Assembly (NCBI RefSeq): GCF_003002095.1
Contig: NZ_PVZC01000006.1
Span: 186,001-250,000, forward strand
Direction: 5' to 3'
Origin: Allonocardiopsis opalescens
GTDB lineage: Bacteria > Actinomycetota > Actinomycetes > Streptosporangiales > Streptosporangiaceae
Length of the DNA stretch: 64,000 bases
A program made the position numbers and the translations under genes. Each line of letters starts with the position of its first letter. The stretch's first letter is position 1. The notes under the pieces were generated by a model that had not been told where the DNA came from, made no database searches, and saw only the letters and a list, made by a program, of their open reading frames with translations. This document shows positions 6,986 through 15,054 of the stretch, piece after piece.

Positions 6986-8743
6986 GTGCCTCGCTTGCGA
7001 ATCGCTCTCGCCCAGACCAACTCCTGCGTCGGCGACATCACCGGCAACGCGGACCTGATCGCGCAGTGGTCCCGCCGGGCCGCCGACGCGGGCGCCGACC
7101 TGGTCGCCTTCCCGGAGATGGCGCTCACCGGCTACCCCGTCGAGGACCTGGCGCTGCGCGAGTCCTTCGTGGACGCGTCCCTGGCGGCGCTGGAGTCCAC
7201 CGCGTCCCGGCTGGCCACCGACGGCCTCGGCGGGCTGCCGGTCGTCGTGGGCTACCTGGACCGCGAGCCCGGTGCGGTGCCCCGGGTCGGCCGCCCGGCG
7301 GGCGCCCCGCAGGACGCCGTCGCGGTGCTGTACGGCGGCCGGGTCGCGGTCCGCTCGGCAAAGCACCACCTCCCCAACTACGGCGTGTTCGACGAGTTCC
7401 GCTACTTCGTTCCTGGCGACCGGTTGCCGGTGCTGCGGCTGCGCGGCGTCGACATCGCCGTCGCCGTCTGCGAGGACCTGTGGCAGGAGGGCGGCCCGGT
7501 GGCGGTCGCCCGCCAGGTGGGCGCCGGGCTGCTGCTCACCGTGAACGCCTCCCCGTACGAGCGCGACAAGGACGACGTCCGGCTCGAACTGTGCGCGCGC
7601 CGCGCCGTCGAGGCGGGCGCGGCGCTGGCCTACGTGAACATGGTCGGCGGCCAGGACGAACTCGTCTTCGACGGCGACTCCCTGGTGGTGGACGCCGCCG
7701 GGAAGCTGCTGGCGCGGGGGCCGCAGTTCACCGAGGACCTGCTGGTCACCGACGTGGAGCTGCCCGAGGCGGCGGCCGAGCCGCCCGGCCCCGGCCCCTA
7801 CGACGCCGCCGACGGCACCCGCATCCGGGTGGAGCACGTCGTCCTGTCGCAGGACCCGGCACCCGAGCGGGCGCCGCTGCCCGCGCGGATCGCCGAGCCG
7901 ATGGAGTCGGCGGCCGAGATCTACGCCGCGCTGGTCACCGGCACCCGCGACTACGTGCGCAAGAACGGCTTCCGCTCGGTGATCCTGAACCTGTCCGGCG
8001 GAATCGACTCCGCGCTGGTCGCCACGATCGCCTCCGACGCCGTCGGGCCCGAGCGGGTGTACACCCTGCTGCTGCCCAGCCGCTACTCCAGCGACCACTC
8101 CGTGCAGGACGCCGAGGAGCTGGTGAAGCGGCAGGGGCTGCACGCGCAGCTGATCCCGATCGCCGACATCGTCGGCGCCTTCGAGGACCGCATCGACATC
8201 GACGGCCTGGCCGCCGAGAACCTCCAGGCGCGCATCCGGGGCATGCTGGTGATGAGCCTGTCCAACCAGCACGGCCATCTGGTGCTCACCACCGGCAACA
8301 AGAGCGAGCTGGCCACCGGCTACTCCACCCTCTACGGCGACTCCGCGGGCGGCTTCGCCCCGATCAAGGACGTGCCCAAGACGGTGGTGTGGGAGCTGTC
8401 GCGGTGGCGCAACGCGCAGGCCGAGGCGCGCGGCGAGGTGCCGCCGATCCCGGAGAACTCCATCACCAAGCCGCCCAGCGCCGAGCTGCGGCCCGGCCAG
8501 GTCGACACCGACTCGCTGCCCGCCTACGACATCCTGGACGCGCTGCTGCACGACTACGTCGAGCGGGACCTCGGCCGCGACGCGCTCGTCGCGGCGGGGC
8601 ACGACCCCGCCTTGGTCGACCGGGTGATCCGCCTGGTCGACCGGGCCGAGTACAAGCGGCGCCAGTACCCGCCCGGCCCCAAGGTGACCGGCCGCAACTT
8701 CGGCCGCGACCGGCGCCTCCCCATCACCAGCCGCTGGTCCTGA
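6986..8743 (+). CDS. nadE: Glutamine-dependent NAD+ synthetase
   Basis: 585 residues. The N-terminal nitrilase-type glutaminase domain has its catalytic triad visible: Glu44 (AFPEMALTGYP), Lys126 (SAKHHLPNYG) and Cys162 (AVCEDLW). The C-terminal synthetase domain has the ATP pyrophosphatase loop SGGIDS at 337-342. The enzyme amidates deamido-NAD+ with glutamine-derived ammonia and ATP, the last step of NAD synthesis in the cytoplasm. I chose GTG 6986 because it follows the leaderless -10 box; a GTG at 6977 lies inside that box. Length and domain order are normal for actinobacterial NadE. Confidence 0.95.
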   Translation: MPRLRIALAQTNSCVGDITGNADLIAQWSRRAADAGADLVAFPEMALTGYPVEDLALRESFVDASLAALESTASRLATDGLGGLPVVVGYLDREPGAVPRVGRPAGAPQDAVAVLYGGRVAVRSAKHHLPNYGVFDEFRYFVPGDRLPVLRLRGVDIAVAVCEDLWQEGGPVAVARQVGAGLLLTVNASPYERDKDDVRLELCARRAVEAGAALAYVNMVGGQDELVFDGDSLVVDAAGKLLARGPQFTEDLLVTDVELPEAAAEPPGPGPYDAADGTRIRVEHVVLSQDPAPERAPLPARIAEPMESAAEIYAALVTGTRDYVRKNGFRSVILNLSGGIDSALVATIASDAVGPERVYTLLLPSRYSSDHSVQDAEELVKRQGLHAQLIPIADIVGAFEDRIDIDGLAAENLQARIRGMLVMSLSNQHGHLVLTTGNKSELATGYSTLYGDSAGGFAPIKDVPKTVVWELSRWRNAQAEARGEVPPIPENSITKPPSAELRPGQVDTDSLPAYDILDALLHDYVERDLGRDALVAAGHDPALVDRVIRLVDRAEYKRRQYPPGPKVTGRNFGRDRRLPITSRWS

Positions 8744-9067
8744 CCGCGGCGCCGAGCCGCGGCGCCGGCCGGCCGGCGGCGAGCGGTGCCGGTTCGGCCG
8801 AGGCGCGTCCGGTCGCGGTGGGCGCCGGTACCCGCGCCCGGTGGGCCGCTGGTGCGCCGAGCGGCGCCACCCGCACCTCGCCGGGCGCGGACCGCCTTCG
8901 AGCGGCGGCTCGCGCCGCATGACCGCGACGCCCGCGCGCCGCCCGGCGCGGCGGAGCGGACCGAACCCCCCGCGCGCACGAACGCCGCTTTCGCATGCGA
9001 TTATCCTGAATCACACGACCGTTTCCCCGGAGACGCCCGCGCGGCGCTTCGAGGCGAGGAGGTTCCC
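8744..9067 (+). other. Intergenic region upstream of panB
   Basis: 324 bp with no credible gene; short frames here lack coding character. A short less GC-rich patch at about 8993-9012 contains TATCCT (9002-9007), a possible -10 about 60 bases before panB, without a convincing -35. GAGGAGG just before 9062 is the panB ribosome site. Confidence 0.4.
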
Positions 9068-9985
9068 ATGTCGGCTTCGACAGCCGTGTCCGCGAACGTG
9101 CCCGGGTCCGGACCCGCGGCCGCGTCCACCCCTTCCACCACCCCGTCCGGCGCGCAGCAGCCCGGCAGCCTGTACGGCGGCGGCAGCCGCCGACGGGTCA
9201 CCGTGCGCGACATCGCCGCCGCCAAGGAGCGCGGCGAGCGCTGGCCGATGCTCACCGCCTATGACGCGCTGACCGCGCGGGTCTTCGACGACGCCGGCAT
9301 CCCCGTGCTGCTGGTCGGCGACTCCGCCGCGATGGTCGTCTACGGCTATGACTCCACCCTGCCCGTCACCGTCGACGACCTGCTGCCGCTGACGGCGGCG
9401 GTGTCGCGCGCCACCACCCGCGCGATGGTGGTCGCCGACCTCCCCTTCGCCTCCTACCAGGAGGGGCCCGAGCAGGCGCTGCGCTCGGCCGCCCGGTTCA
9501 TGAAGGAGGGCGGCGCGCACGCCGTCAAGCTGGAGGGCGGCCGCCGGGTCGCTCCGCAGGTCGAGGCGCTGGTCGCGGCGGGGGTTCCCGTCATGGGCCA
9601 CGTCGGGCTGACCCCGCAGTCGGTGAACACCATCGGCGGCTACCGGGTGCAGGGCCGCGGCCACGAGGCGGGCGAGGCGCTGCTGGCCGACGCCAAGGAG
9701 CTGGAGCACGCCGGGGCCTTCTCGGTCGTGCTGGAGTGCGTGCCCTCCGAGGTGGGGCGGCGCGTCACCGAGGCGCTGGGCATCGCCACCATCGGCATCG
9801 GCGCCGGGCCCGACTGCGACGCCCAGGTGCTGGTCTGGCAGGACATGGCCGGGCTGAGCCCGCGCACCGCCAAGTTCGTCAAGCGGTACGCGGACCTGGC
9901 CGACACCCTCACCGGCGCCGCGCACGCCTTCGCCGCCGAGGTCGCGGGCGGCGCTTTCCCGGCCGCCGAGCACTCGTACTCGTGA
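9068..9985 (+). CDS. panB: 3-methyl-2-oxobutanoate hydroxymethyltransferase
   Basis: 305 residues. PanB transfers a one-carbon unit from methylene-tetrahydrofolate to ketoisovalerate, the first committed step of pantothenate synthesis. The TIM-barrel motifs are present: [29 protein letters not shown] with the metal-binding Asp, [17 protein letters not shown] and the catalytic glutamate region VLECVP. The first 40 residues are a Ser/Pro/Thr-rich extension not needed for the fold. ATG 9068 has a strong GAGGAGG site. It stands alone, followed by a terminator; no panC or panD is in the window. Confidence 0.95.
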   Translation: MSASTAVSANVPGSGPAAASTPSTTPSGAQQPGSLYGGGSRRRVTVRDIAAAKERGERWPMLTAYDALTARVFDDAGIPVLLVGDSAAMVVYGYDSTLPVTVDDLLPLTAAVSRATTRAMVVADLPFASYQEGPEQALRSAARFMKEGGAHAVKLEGGRRVAPQVEALVAAGVPVMGHVGLTPQSVNTIGGYRVQGRGHEAGEALLADAKELEHAGAFSVVLECVPSEVGRRVTEALGIATIGIGAGPDCDAQVLVWQDMAGLSPRTAKFVKRYADLADTLTGAAHAFAAEVAGGAFPAAEHSYS

Positions 9986-10008
9986 TGCCCCGTCCCTGAC
10001 GGACGCGC

Positions 10009-10043
10009 GAGCGCCCGCCGCCCCCGCGGGGTGGCGGGCGCTC
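10009..10043 (+). terminator. Terminator after panB
   Basis: Eleven-base perfect stem GAGCGCCCGCC / GGCGGGCGCTC enclosing a second small CCCCGCGGGG fold, 23 bp after the panB stop. A typical GC-rich actinobacterial terminator without a U-tract. Confidence 0.75.
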
Positions 10044-10113
10044 CGCCGTCTGGGGGCCGCCGCGTCGGCTCCGGATCCGGCGGTGCGGGCGGCACCGCGA
10101 AGTGACCGAGCGG

Positions 10114-10119
10114 TAACAT
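10114..10119 (+). promoter_or_regulatory. Possible -10 box for the F420 oxidoreductase gene
   Basis: TAACAT about 46 bases upstream of ATG 10166, after the panB terminator. It fits the TANNNT pattern, but no matching -35 was found. The gene also has a CGGAGC ribosome site near 10155. Confidence 0.35.
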
Positions 10120-10165
10120 CGGCGGGAGCGCGCCCGGCGCGACCCCCCGACGAACGGAGCGGCCG

Positions 10166-11200
10166 ATGCGGCTGTCGATGCCCCTGCAGTACGCGGGCGA
10201 GCCCAAGAAGGCGGCGGAGCAGGTCATCACCCTGGAGAAGGCGGGCCTTGACACCGTCTGGGTGGCGGAGGCGTACAGCTACGACAGCCCCACCTTCATG
10301 GGCTACCTGGCCGCCAGGACCGAGCGGGTCCAGATCGGCTCGGCCATCCTGCCGATCTACAGCCGCACCCCCGCGCTGATCGCGCAGACCGCCGCGGGCC
10401 TGGACTACCTGTCCGACGGCCGCGCCATCCTCGGCCTGGGCGCCAGCGGTCCGCAGGTGATCGAGGGCTGGCACGGCGTGCCCTACGACCGCCCGCTGGC
10501 CCGCACCCGCGAGATCATCGGGATCTGCCGCCAGGTCTGGCGGCGCGAGGGACCGCTGACCAACGAGGGCATCTACCCGCTGCCGCTGCCGCCCGAGCGC
10601 GGCACCGGCCTCGGCAAGCCGCTCAAGCTGATCAATCACCCGGTCCGGCCCGACATCCCCGTCTTCGTCGCCGCGCTGGGCGCCAAGAACGTGGAGCTCA
10701 CCGCCGAACTCGCCGACGGCTGGCTGCCGATCCTGTTCGCTCCGGAGAAGGCCGGCGGGGTGTGGGGCGAGCCGCTGCGCGCCGGAGCGGCCAAGCGGGA
10801 CGCCGCGCTCGGCCCGCTGCAGATCTCGGCGGGCGGCCTGCTCGCCGTCGGCGAGGGCGAGGACACCAAGCGCCTGCTCGACTTCGCCCGCCCGTTCGTC
10901 GCCCTGTACGTGGGCGGCATGGGCGCCAAGGGCAAGAACTTCTACCACAGCCTGGCCTGCCGCTACGGCTACCAGCGCGAGGCCGACCTCATCCAGGAGC
11001 TCTACCTGTCGGGCCGCAAGGACGAGGCGGCCGCCGCCGTCCCCCTCGAACTCCTCGAACTCACCAACCTCGTCGGCCCCGAGTCCTACGTCCGCGAGCG
11101 CATCGCCGCCTACCGCGAGGCGGGCGTCACCACGCTCGATATCACCCCGGTCACCGACGACCCGGTCGGGCTGGTGGAGAAGGTGCGGGGGTGGCTGTGA
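10166..11200 (+). CDS. LLM-class F420-dependent oxidoreductase
   Basis: 344 residues in the luciferase-like monooxygenase/F420-oxidoreductase TIM-barrel family. Features include the AEQVITLEKAGLDTVWVAEAY start, RVQIGSAILPIYSRTP, the LSDGRAILGLGASGPQVIEGWHGVPY loop, IPVFVAALG and ELADGWLPILF. These are typical of F420H2-using members in actinomycetes. The substrate is not predictable. An F420:NADPH oxidoreductase gene lies 2 kb downstream on the other strand and could supply reduced F420. Start ATG 10166 with CGGAGC upstream; full length. Confidence 0.88.
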   Translation: MRLSMPLQYAGEPKKAAEQVITLEKAGLDTVWVAEAYSYDSPTFMGYLAARTERVQIGSAILPIYSRTPALIAQTAAGLDYLSDGRAILGLGASGPQVIEGWHGVPYDRPLARTREIIGICRQVWRREGPLTNEGIYPLPLPPERGTGLGKPLKLINHPVRPDIPVFVAALGAKNVELTAELADGWLPILFAPEKAGGVWGEPLRAGAAKRDAALGPLQISAGGLLAVGEGEDTKRLLDFARPFVALYVGGMGAKGKNFYHSLACRYGYQREADLIQELYLSGRKDEAAAAVPLELLELTNLVGPESYVRERIAAYREAGVTTLDITPVTDDPVGLVEKVRGWL

Positions 11201-11243
11201 CGCGGCGTCCCGGCCGGGACCGGCGGGCATACTGAGAGACCTG

Positions 11244-11555
11244 GTGCCGCGCTCCCACGCCGAGAACCGCCCGTACGTCGTGCCGGGAAGCCTGCGGGAA
11301 CTCACCGGCCCGGTCTCGGACGTCGAGCTGCCCAACCGCCTGGACCGGGCGCCGGACCTCCGATACGACCTCGCCGTCCCCGAGCAGCGCAATGCCATGT
11401 ACGAGCGGGTAATCAGGGAGAGCGGAACGGTACGGGATCTGCGCAGGTACATCAATTCGGAAACTCTGGTGCGGATATGGCCCGAGCTGGTCCTCCCCCG
11501 GCAGGTACGCCGCCTTTGGGAGTTCCAGTTAGCAGAGCCGAGGGCCGTGGTCTGA
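11244..11555 (+). CDS. Antitoxin-like partner of AbiEii-type toxin
   Basis: 103 residues, GTG start, ending 7 bases before the nucleotidyltransferase gene at 11563. It belongs to a conserved actinobacterial group (MPRSHAENRPYVVPGSL at the start, MYERVIRESG and LRRYIN in the middle) that I know as the usual neighbour of AbiEii-type nucleotidyltransferases; antitoxin function is inferred from that position. Codon 96 is TTA (11529-11531), the rare leucine codon that depends on the bldA tRNA in streptomycetes. A CATACT at 11228-11233 may be the -10. Confidence 0.65.
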   Translation: MPRSHAENRPYVVPGSLRELTGPVSDVELPNRLDRAPDLRYDLAVPEQRNAMYERVIRESGTVRDLRRYINSETLVRIWPELVLPRQVRRLWEFQLAEPRAVV

Positions 11556-11562
11556 TCGCCAG

Positions 11563-12210
11563 ATGCGCCCCCTGCACGAGCGCCTGATCGGAATCGGCCT
11601 CGCCAGTACCGCGGAGTTCGGCTTCGCCTTGGCGGGAGGATACGCCGTGCAGCGGCACGGCATCGTCGACCGCCCGAGCGCCGACGTCGACCTGTTCACC
11701 TCTCGCGACCGCCCGGACATATCGACGGCCGTCGACCGCGCGATCCTCGCCTTCCGCGCCGCCGGGCTCGGCGCGGTCAGCGGAGCGAGCATTTCGCCCG
11801 GGCCGAGATCACCGATCCGGCGGACGGTGAGCGGACAAAGGTCGGATTCGCACGCGACTTCCGCGTCCACCCACCGGTACTCCTCGAATTGTGTCCGGTC
11901 ATCCATCCGGAGGATGCGGCGTCGGGCAAGATGGGCGCGCTGCGGGGGCGTGCGGAGGCCGCGCGACTTCATCGACGTGGCGGCGATCCTCGACCGCACC
12001 CAGCTCGCGGAGAGCGACCTGATCCGGCTCGTCACCGAGCGCGATCCGGGCTTCCACCTCGGCATCTTCGCGGAGATGCTGCACTCCATGTCGCGCCTGG
12101 AAGATGCCGACTTCACCCGCTACGGCCTCGCCGTCGGCGAGGTGACCGCCCTCCGGCGGCGCTTCGCCGACTGGCGGGCGGAGATCCTGAAAGGGCTGCC
12201 CGCCGCCTAG
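11563..12210 (+). pseudogene. AbiEii/AbiGii-type nucleotidyltransferase toxin, internal segment out of frame
   Basis: An unbroken 215-residue frame, but its middle is not family sequence. Residues 1-72 hold the nucleotidyltransferase core (FALAGGYAVQRHG, then RPSADVDLFT with the DxD), and the frame resumes with RDFIDVAAIL. Between about 11779 and 11960 the recognisable sequence (EHFARAEITDPADGERTKV, then LELCPVIHPEDAASGKMGAL) is in another frame. One base missing near 11778 and one extra near 11960 explain this exactly. It is either a damaged toxin, tolerated because inactive, or a pair of sequencing errors. It overlaps the convergent gene by 4 bases. Confidence 0.8.
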
Positions 12211-13079
12211 CGCGCCGCCGCCAGCTGTTCCGGCAACACCCGCCGCGCCTCCGTCAGCGACGGGCCGTACCAGGTGAGGTGCCGGCCGCTGAGGAGGGCG
12301 GACGGCAGGGCCGGAAAGGCGTCGGGGCCGTCGTCGGCGGAGAAGGCGTAGGGCTCGTCGGGGAGGACGACCAGGTCGGCGCCGACGGCGTTCAGCTCGG
12401 TGAGCGGCACCTTGGGGTAGCGGTCGGCCGCGTCGCCGTAGGCGTTGGCGATGCCGAGGCGGGCCAGCAGATCGCCGGCGAAGGTGTCGCGGCCCAGCAC
12501 CATCCAGGGACGGCGCCAGATCGGCACCACCGCGCGCACGGTGGGGGGCGGCGCCGCGTCCAGCACGTCGGCCCAGGCGTCGCGGGCCTCGGCCAGCCAG
12601 GGCGGGGAGTCCAGGCCGCAGGCGGCCAGCATCCGGCGCAGGCCGGTGAGTGCCTGCGGCAGCGTGCGCACGGCGGTCACCCACACCGCGACGCCCGCCG
12701 CGCGCAGCGCGGCGAGGTCGGCTTCGCGGTTCTCCTCCTCATTGGCCAGCACCAGGTCGGGCCGGAGCGCGACCACCCGCGCCACGTCGGGGTTCTTGGT
12801 GCCGCGCACCCGCGCCAAGTCGAGCCCCGGCGGGTGCGAGCACCAGTCGGTCGCCCCGACGAGCAGGCCGGGCGCGGTCGCCGCCACGGCCTCGGTGAGC
12901 GACGGCACCAGCGACACCACCCGGCCGACCCGCCCGGCGTCGCCGGGCACCGGCAGGCCGAGGTCGTCGACGCGCTCCGCCGCACCACCCGAGGCGGACG
13001 GCGGCGGACCGGCGGCGCGACCGTCCTCCGGTGCACCTTCAGCGCCCCGAGCGCAAGCCCCGGCGCCATGGCTGTGCAT
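12207..13079 (-). CDS. Cobalamin/metal-type periplasmic-binding-fold protein (BtuF-like)
   Basis: 290 residues. It matches the helical-backbone metal-receptor (BtuF/FhuD) fold: RVVSLVPSLTEAVAA at the start of the first lobe, ATDWCSHPPGL, LRPDLVLANEEENR, then VVPIWRRPWMVLG in the second lobe and ADLVVLPDEPYAF near the end. No signal peptide or lipobox is visible, so unlike transport-linked members it may be cytoplasmic, and no ABC transporter is adjacent. ATG 13079 has GAGGGA about 7 bases upstream. The cobalamin link is family-level only; no riboswitch could be confirmed upstream. Confidence 0.75.
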   Translation of the reverse strand: MHSHGAGACARGAEGAPEDGRAAGPPPSASGGAAERVDDLGLPVPGDAGRVGRVVSLVPSLTEAVAATAPGLLVGATDWCSHPPGLDLARVRGTKNPDVARVVALRPDLVLANEEENREADLAALRAAGVAVWVTAVRTLPQALTGLRRMLAACGLDSPPWLAEARDAWADVLDAAPPPTVRAVVPIWRRPWMVLGRDTFAGDLLARLGIANAYGDAADRYPKVPLTELNAVGADLVVLPDEPYAFSADDGPDAFPALPSALLSGRHLTWYGPSLTEARRVLPEQLAAAR

Positions 13080-13246
13080 GGACCGTCCCTCGACCAGACG
13101 GTTCTGCACAGATTCCCGGCCCGCCCTTCCCCGGGGTCTTGACAACCGCCAGGCTGACGGCGCGGCTTCACGCTTGTCGGGGTGGTTCGCCCCCTGGTCG
13201 GGCGGGGCCCCGGTGGGGGCTGGGACGGGGACGGGCGGTGCGGGGG

Positions 13247-13933
13247 TCACACGTCGGTGATGCGGAGGCCGGCGTGGGCCTTGTAGCGGCGGTTGACCGC
13301 GATCAGGTTGGCGGTGAGCGCCTCCACCTGGTGCGCGTTGCGCAGCCGGCCGCCGTAGACGCCGCGGAAGCCGGGGATGCGGCCGGCCAGGGCGCGCACG
13401 GTGTCGGTGGCCTCGCGGTCGTCGCCGAGGACGAGCACGTCCAGGTCGACGCGGTCGACCTCGGGGTCGAGCAGCAGCACCGAGGAGACGTGGTGGAAGG
13501 CGCCGACCACCCGGCTGTCGGGCAGCACGGCCGCGGCCTGCTGGGCGGCGCTGCCCTCGGGCACCGGCAGCGCGAAGGGGCCCTGCTTGTCGAAGCCGAG
13601 CGGGTTCACGCAGTCGATCACGATCTTGCCGGCCAGCGGGCCGGCCAGTGAGGCCAGCAGCTCGCGGTGGCCCTCCCAGGGCACCGCGACGACGACGACA
13701 TCGGCCTCGGCCGCGACGGCCGCGTTCTCCATGCCGCGCACGGGGAGCCGGGAGCCGAGTTCGGCGGCCGCGGCGCGGGCGCGCTCGGCGTCGCGCGAGC
13801 CGATGAGGACCCAGTGCCCGGCGATCGCGAACCGGCGGGCGAGCCCGCGCCCCTGGTCGCCGGTGCCGCCCAGGATCCCGATGGACATCCCGGTCACGTC
13901 GGGCACGTCATGAGGTGACTTCTGCTCTGCCAT
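13247..13933 (-). CDS. NADPH-dependent F420 reductase
   Basis: 228 residues. A Rossmann-fold NADP-binding domain begins at about residue 16 with MSIGILGGTGDQGRGLA, followed by the NADPH-phosphate region LIGSRDAERA, VVVAVPWEG and IVIDCVNPLGFD. The second half, with VVGAFHHVSS and LRNAHQVEALTANLIAVNRRYKAHAG, is typical of F420:NADPH oxidoreductases. It moves hydride between NADPH and F420 in the cytoplasm. Start ATG 13933 with a weak AGGATCGGG. It fits the F420-dependent oxidoreductase gene nearby, though they are not in one operon. Confidence 0.88.
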   Translation of the reverse strand: MAEQKSPHDVPDVTGMSIGILGGTGDQGRGLARRFAIAGHWVLIGSRDAERARAAAAELGSRLPVRGMENAAVAAEADVVVVAVPWEGHRELLASLAGPLAGKIVIDCVNPLGFDKQGPFALPVPEGSAAQQAAAVLPDSRVVGAFHHVSSVLLLDPEVDRVDLDVLVLGDDREATDTVRALAGRIPGFRGVYGGRLRNAHQVEALTANLIAVNRRYKAHAGLRITDV

Positions 13934-13988
13934 GACCCGATCCTGCCAGTCCGGCGCGCGTCCGCGCAGCGGCACCCCGTACCGGCGC

Positions 13989-14052
13989 GTGTGCCGGTCG
14001 GCACACCGGCCCGCGCACGGCCCCGGCCGCGCCCGTCGGCACACCGACGGGC
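13989..14052. promoter_or_regulatory. Two palindromes sharing a 12-bp box
   Basis: The 357-bp gap between divergent genes (13934-14290) holds GTGTGCCG-GT-CGGCACAC (13989-14006) and GCCCGTCGG-CACA-CCGACGGGC (14031-14052), both perfect. Each contains GTCGGCACACCG, 38 bp apart. They lie about 60-120 bases upstream of the F420 reductase start and may be operators for it, or paired hairpins. The rest of the gap shows no gene; the Clp_N operators are at its right end. Confidence 0.55.
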
Positions 14053-14241
14053 TGCCGCGTCATGCTGAGCGTTCCCTTCTCCGAGCACACGGACGAGCGG
14101 GTCGGAGCCGAACCCGTACGGCCGCCGTCGCGGTCGGCCGCACCGAGGCGGGCGGCGGCGCGCCCTTTCGCACGGACATGCGAGCACGGAACCGCAAACC
14201 ACGGCCGCACAGACCGCCGCGAACGCGAGAGCCGGAACGAA

Positions 14242-14289
14242 CGTCAACCCGGCGTTGACGCAAGCCATATCGTCAACATAAAGTTGACG
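14242..14289 (+). promoter_or_regulatory. Twin CGTCAAC-N5-GTTGACG operators over a leaderless promoter
   Basis: CGTCAAC-ccggc-GTTGACG (14242-14260) and CGTCAAC-ataaa-GTTGACG (14271-14289) are identical palindromes 29 bp apart. TTGACG at 14255-14260 is a good -35 and ATAAAG at 14278-14283 a plausible -10, 17 bp apart. Both are embedded in the operators. Transcription would start at or next to ATG 14291, which has no ribosome site. This is a repressor design, probably acted on by the gene's own HTH product. Confidence 0.75.
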
Positions 14290-14290
14290 C

Positions 14291-15025
14291 ATGACGAAAC
14301 CTCACCCCGTCCGCCTGGACGACCTCATCCGGTACGTCAAGACCGAGAACCCCGGCGACGACCCGCTTCAGCGGCTCTCCGGCGCCGTGCAGGTGTCGGC
14401 GCACGTCGGGGAGGTGGCCGACCACCTCATCGGGCACTTCGTCGACCAGGCGCGCCGGGCCGGCGCCTCGTGGACCGACATCGGCCGGCACATGGGCGTG
14501 TCCAAGCAGGCGGCGCAGCAGCGCTTCGTGCCGAAGCAGACCGAGGACCCGGTCACGAGCGGCAAGCGGTTCTCCCGGCTGACCTCCCGGGCGCGCACGG
14601 CGATCGCGCGGGCGCACGAGGAGGCGCGCCGCCACGGCCACGCCGTCGTGGACACCGGGCACGTCCTGCTCGCGCTGCTGGACGACCCCGAGTCCATCGC
14701 CTGCCTGGCGGTGGTCCGGCTCGGCGCCGACCTGGGCCGCGCCAGGGAGGCGGCGGCCGAGGTGCTCGGGCCGCCCGCCGAACCGGGTTCGCCGGAGCAG
14801 ATCCCGCTCGGGTCGGCCGCCACCAAGGTGCTCGAACTGGCGGTGCGCGAGGCGCTGCGGCTCGGCCACGACCACGTCGGCAGCGAACACATCCTGCTCG
14901 GCCTGCTCCGCGACGAGCGGTCGGCCGGCGCCCGCGCGCTCGTCGGCCTCGGCATCACCCGCAAGCGCGCCGAGGAGGCGATCATGTCGCTGCTGTCGGC
15001 AGCCGACCGGCCGAAGCAGGGCTGA
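14291..15025 (+). CDS. HTH/Clp N-terminal-domain protein, probable autoregulator
   Basis: 244 residues. The N-terminal third has a helix-turn-helix (WTDIGRHMGVSKQAAQQRF, residues about 59-77), so DNA binding is likely. The C-terminal part carries two Clp_N repeats, starting at RARTAIARAHEEARR and LELAVREALRLGHDHVG, the module by which ClpA/ClpC receive adaptors and substrates. No AAA+ ATPase domain follows. It is probably a proteostasis- or Clp-linked regulator rather than a chaperone. The ATG immediately follows the second of two identical palindromes and lacks a ribosome site, so the mRNA is likely leaderless and autoregulated. Confidence 0.85.
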   Translation: MTKPHPVRLDDLIRYVKTENPGDDPLQRLSGAVQVSAHVGEVADHLIGHFVDQARRAGASWTDIGRHMGVSKQAAQQRFVPKQTEDPVTSGKRFSRLTSRARTAIARAHEEARRHGHAVVDTGHVLLALLDDPESIACLAVVRLGADLGRAREAAAEVLGPPAEPGSPEQIPLGSAATKVLELAVREALRLGHDHVGSEHILLGLLRDERSAGARALVGLGITRKRAEEAIMSLLSAADRPKQG

Positions 15026-15054
15026 CCGGCCCGTCGATGGGGCACCATGGTGGC

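Noticed and set aside
3908-8920. Very long minus-strand open frame (about 1670 codons)
   Set aside because: It is antisense to several well-supported plus-strand genes and arises because GC-rich coding DNA has few stops; its product has no family features.
11889-13142. 417-codon plus-strand frame after the AbiEii gene
   Set aside because: Only its first 25 codons are meaningful, being the displaced part of the toxin; the rest is antisense to the BtuF-like gene.
13080-13180. Cobalamin riboswitch upstream of the BtuF-like gene
   Set aside because: CCGGGAATCTGTGCAGAACCG is only loosely riboswitch-like, and no B12-box or full ~200-nt architecture is present in the short leader.
13088-13230. Possible fourth, reversed copy of the dispersed repeat upstream of the BtuF-like gene
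   Set aside because: It has GGGGGCGA, CGCGCC and CTGTGCAG, but the box sequence and the core-to-box distance (47 bp) do not fit the other copies.
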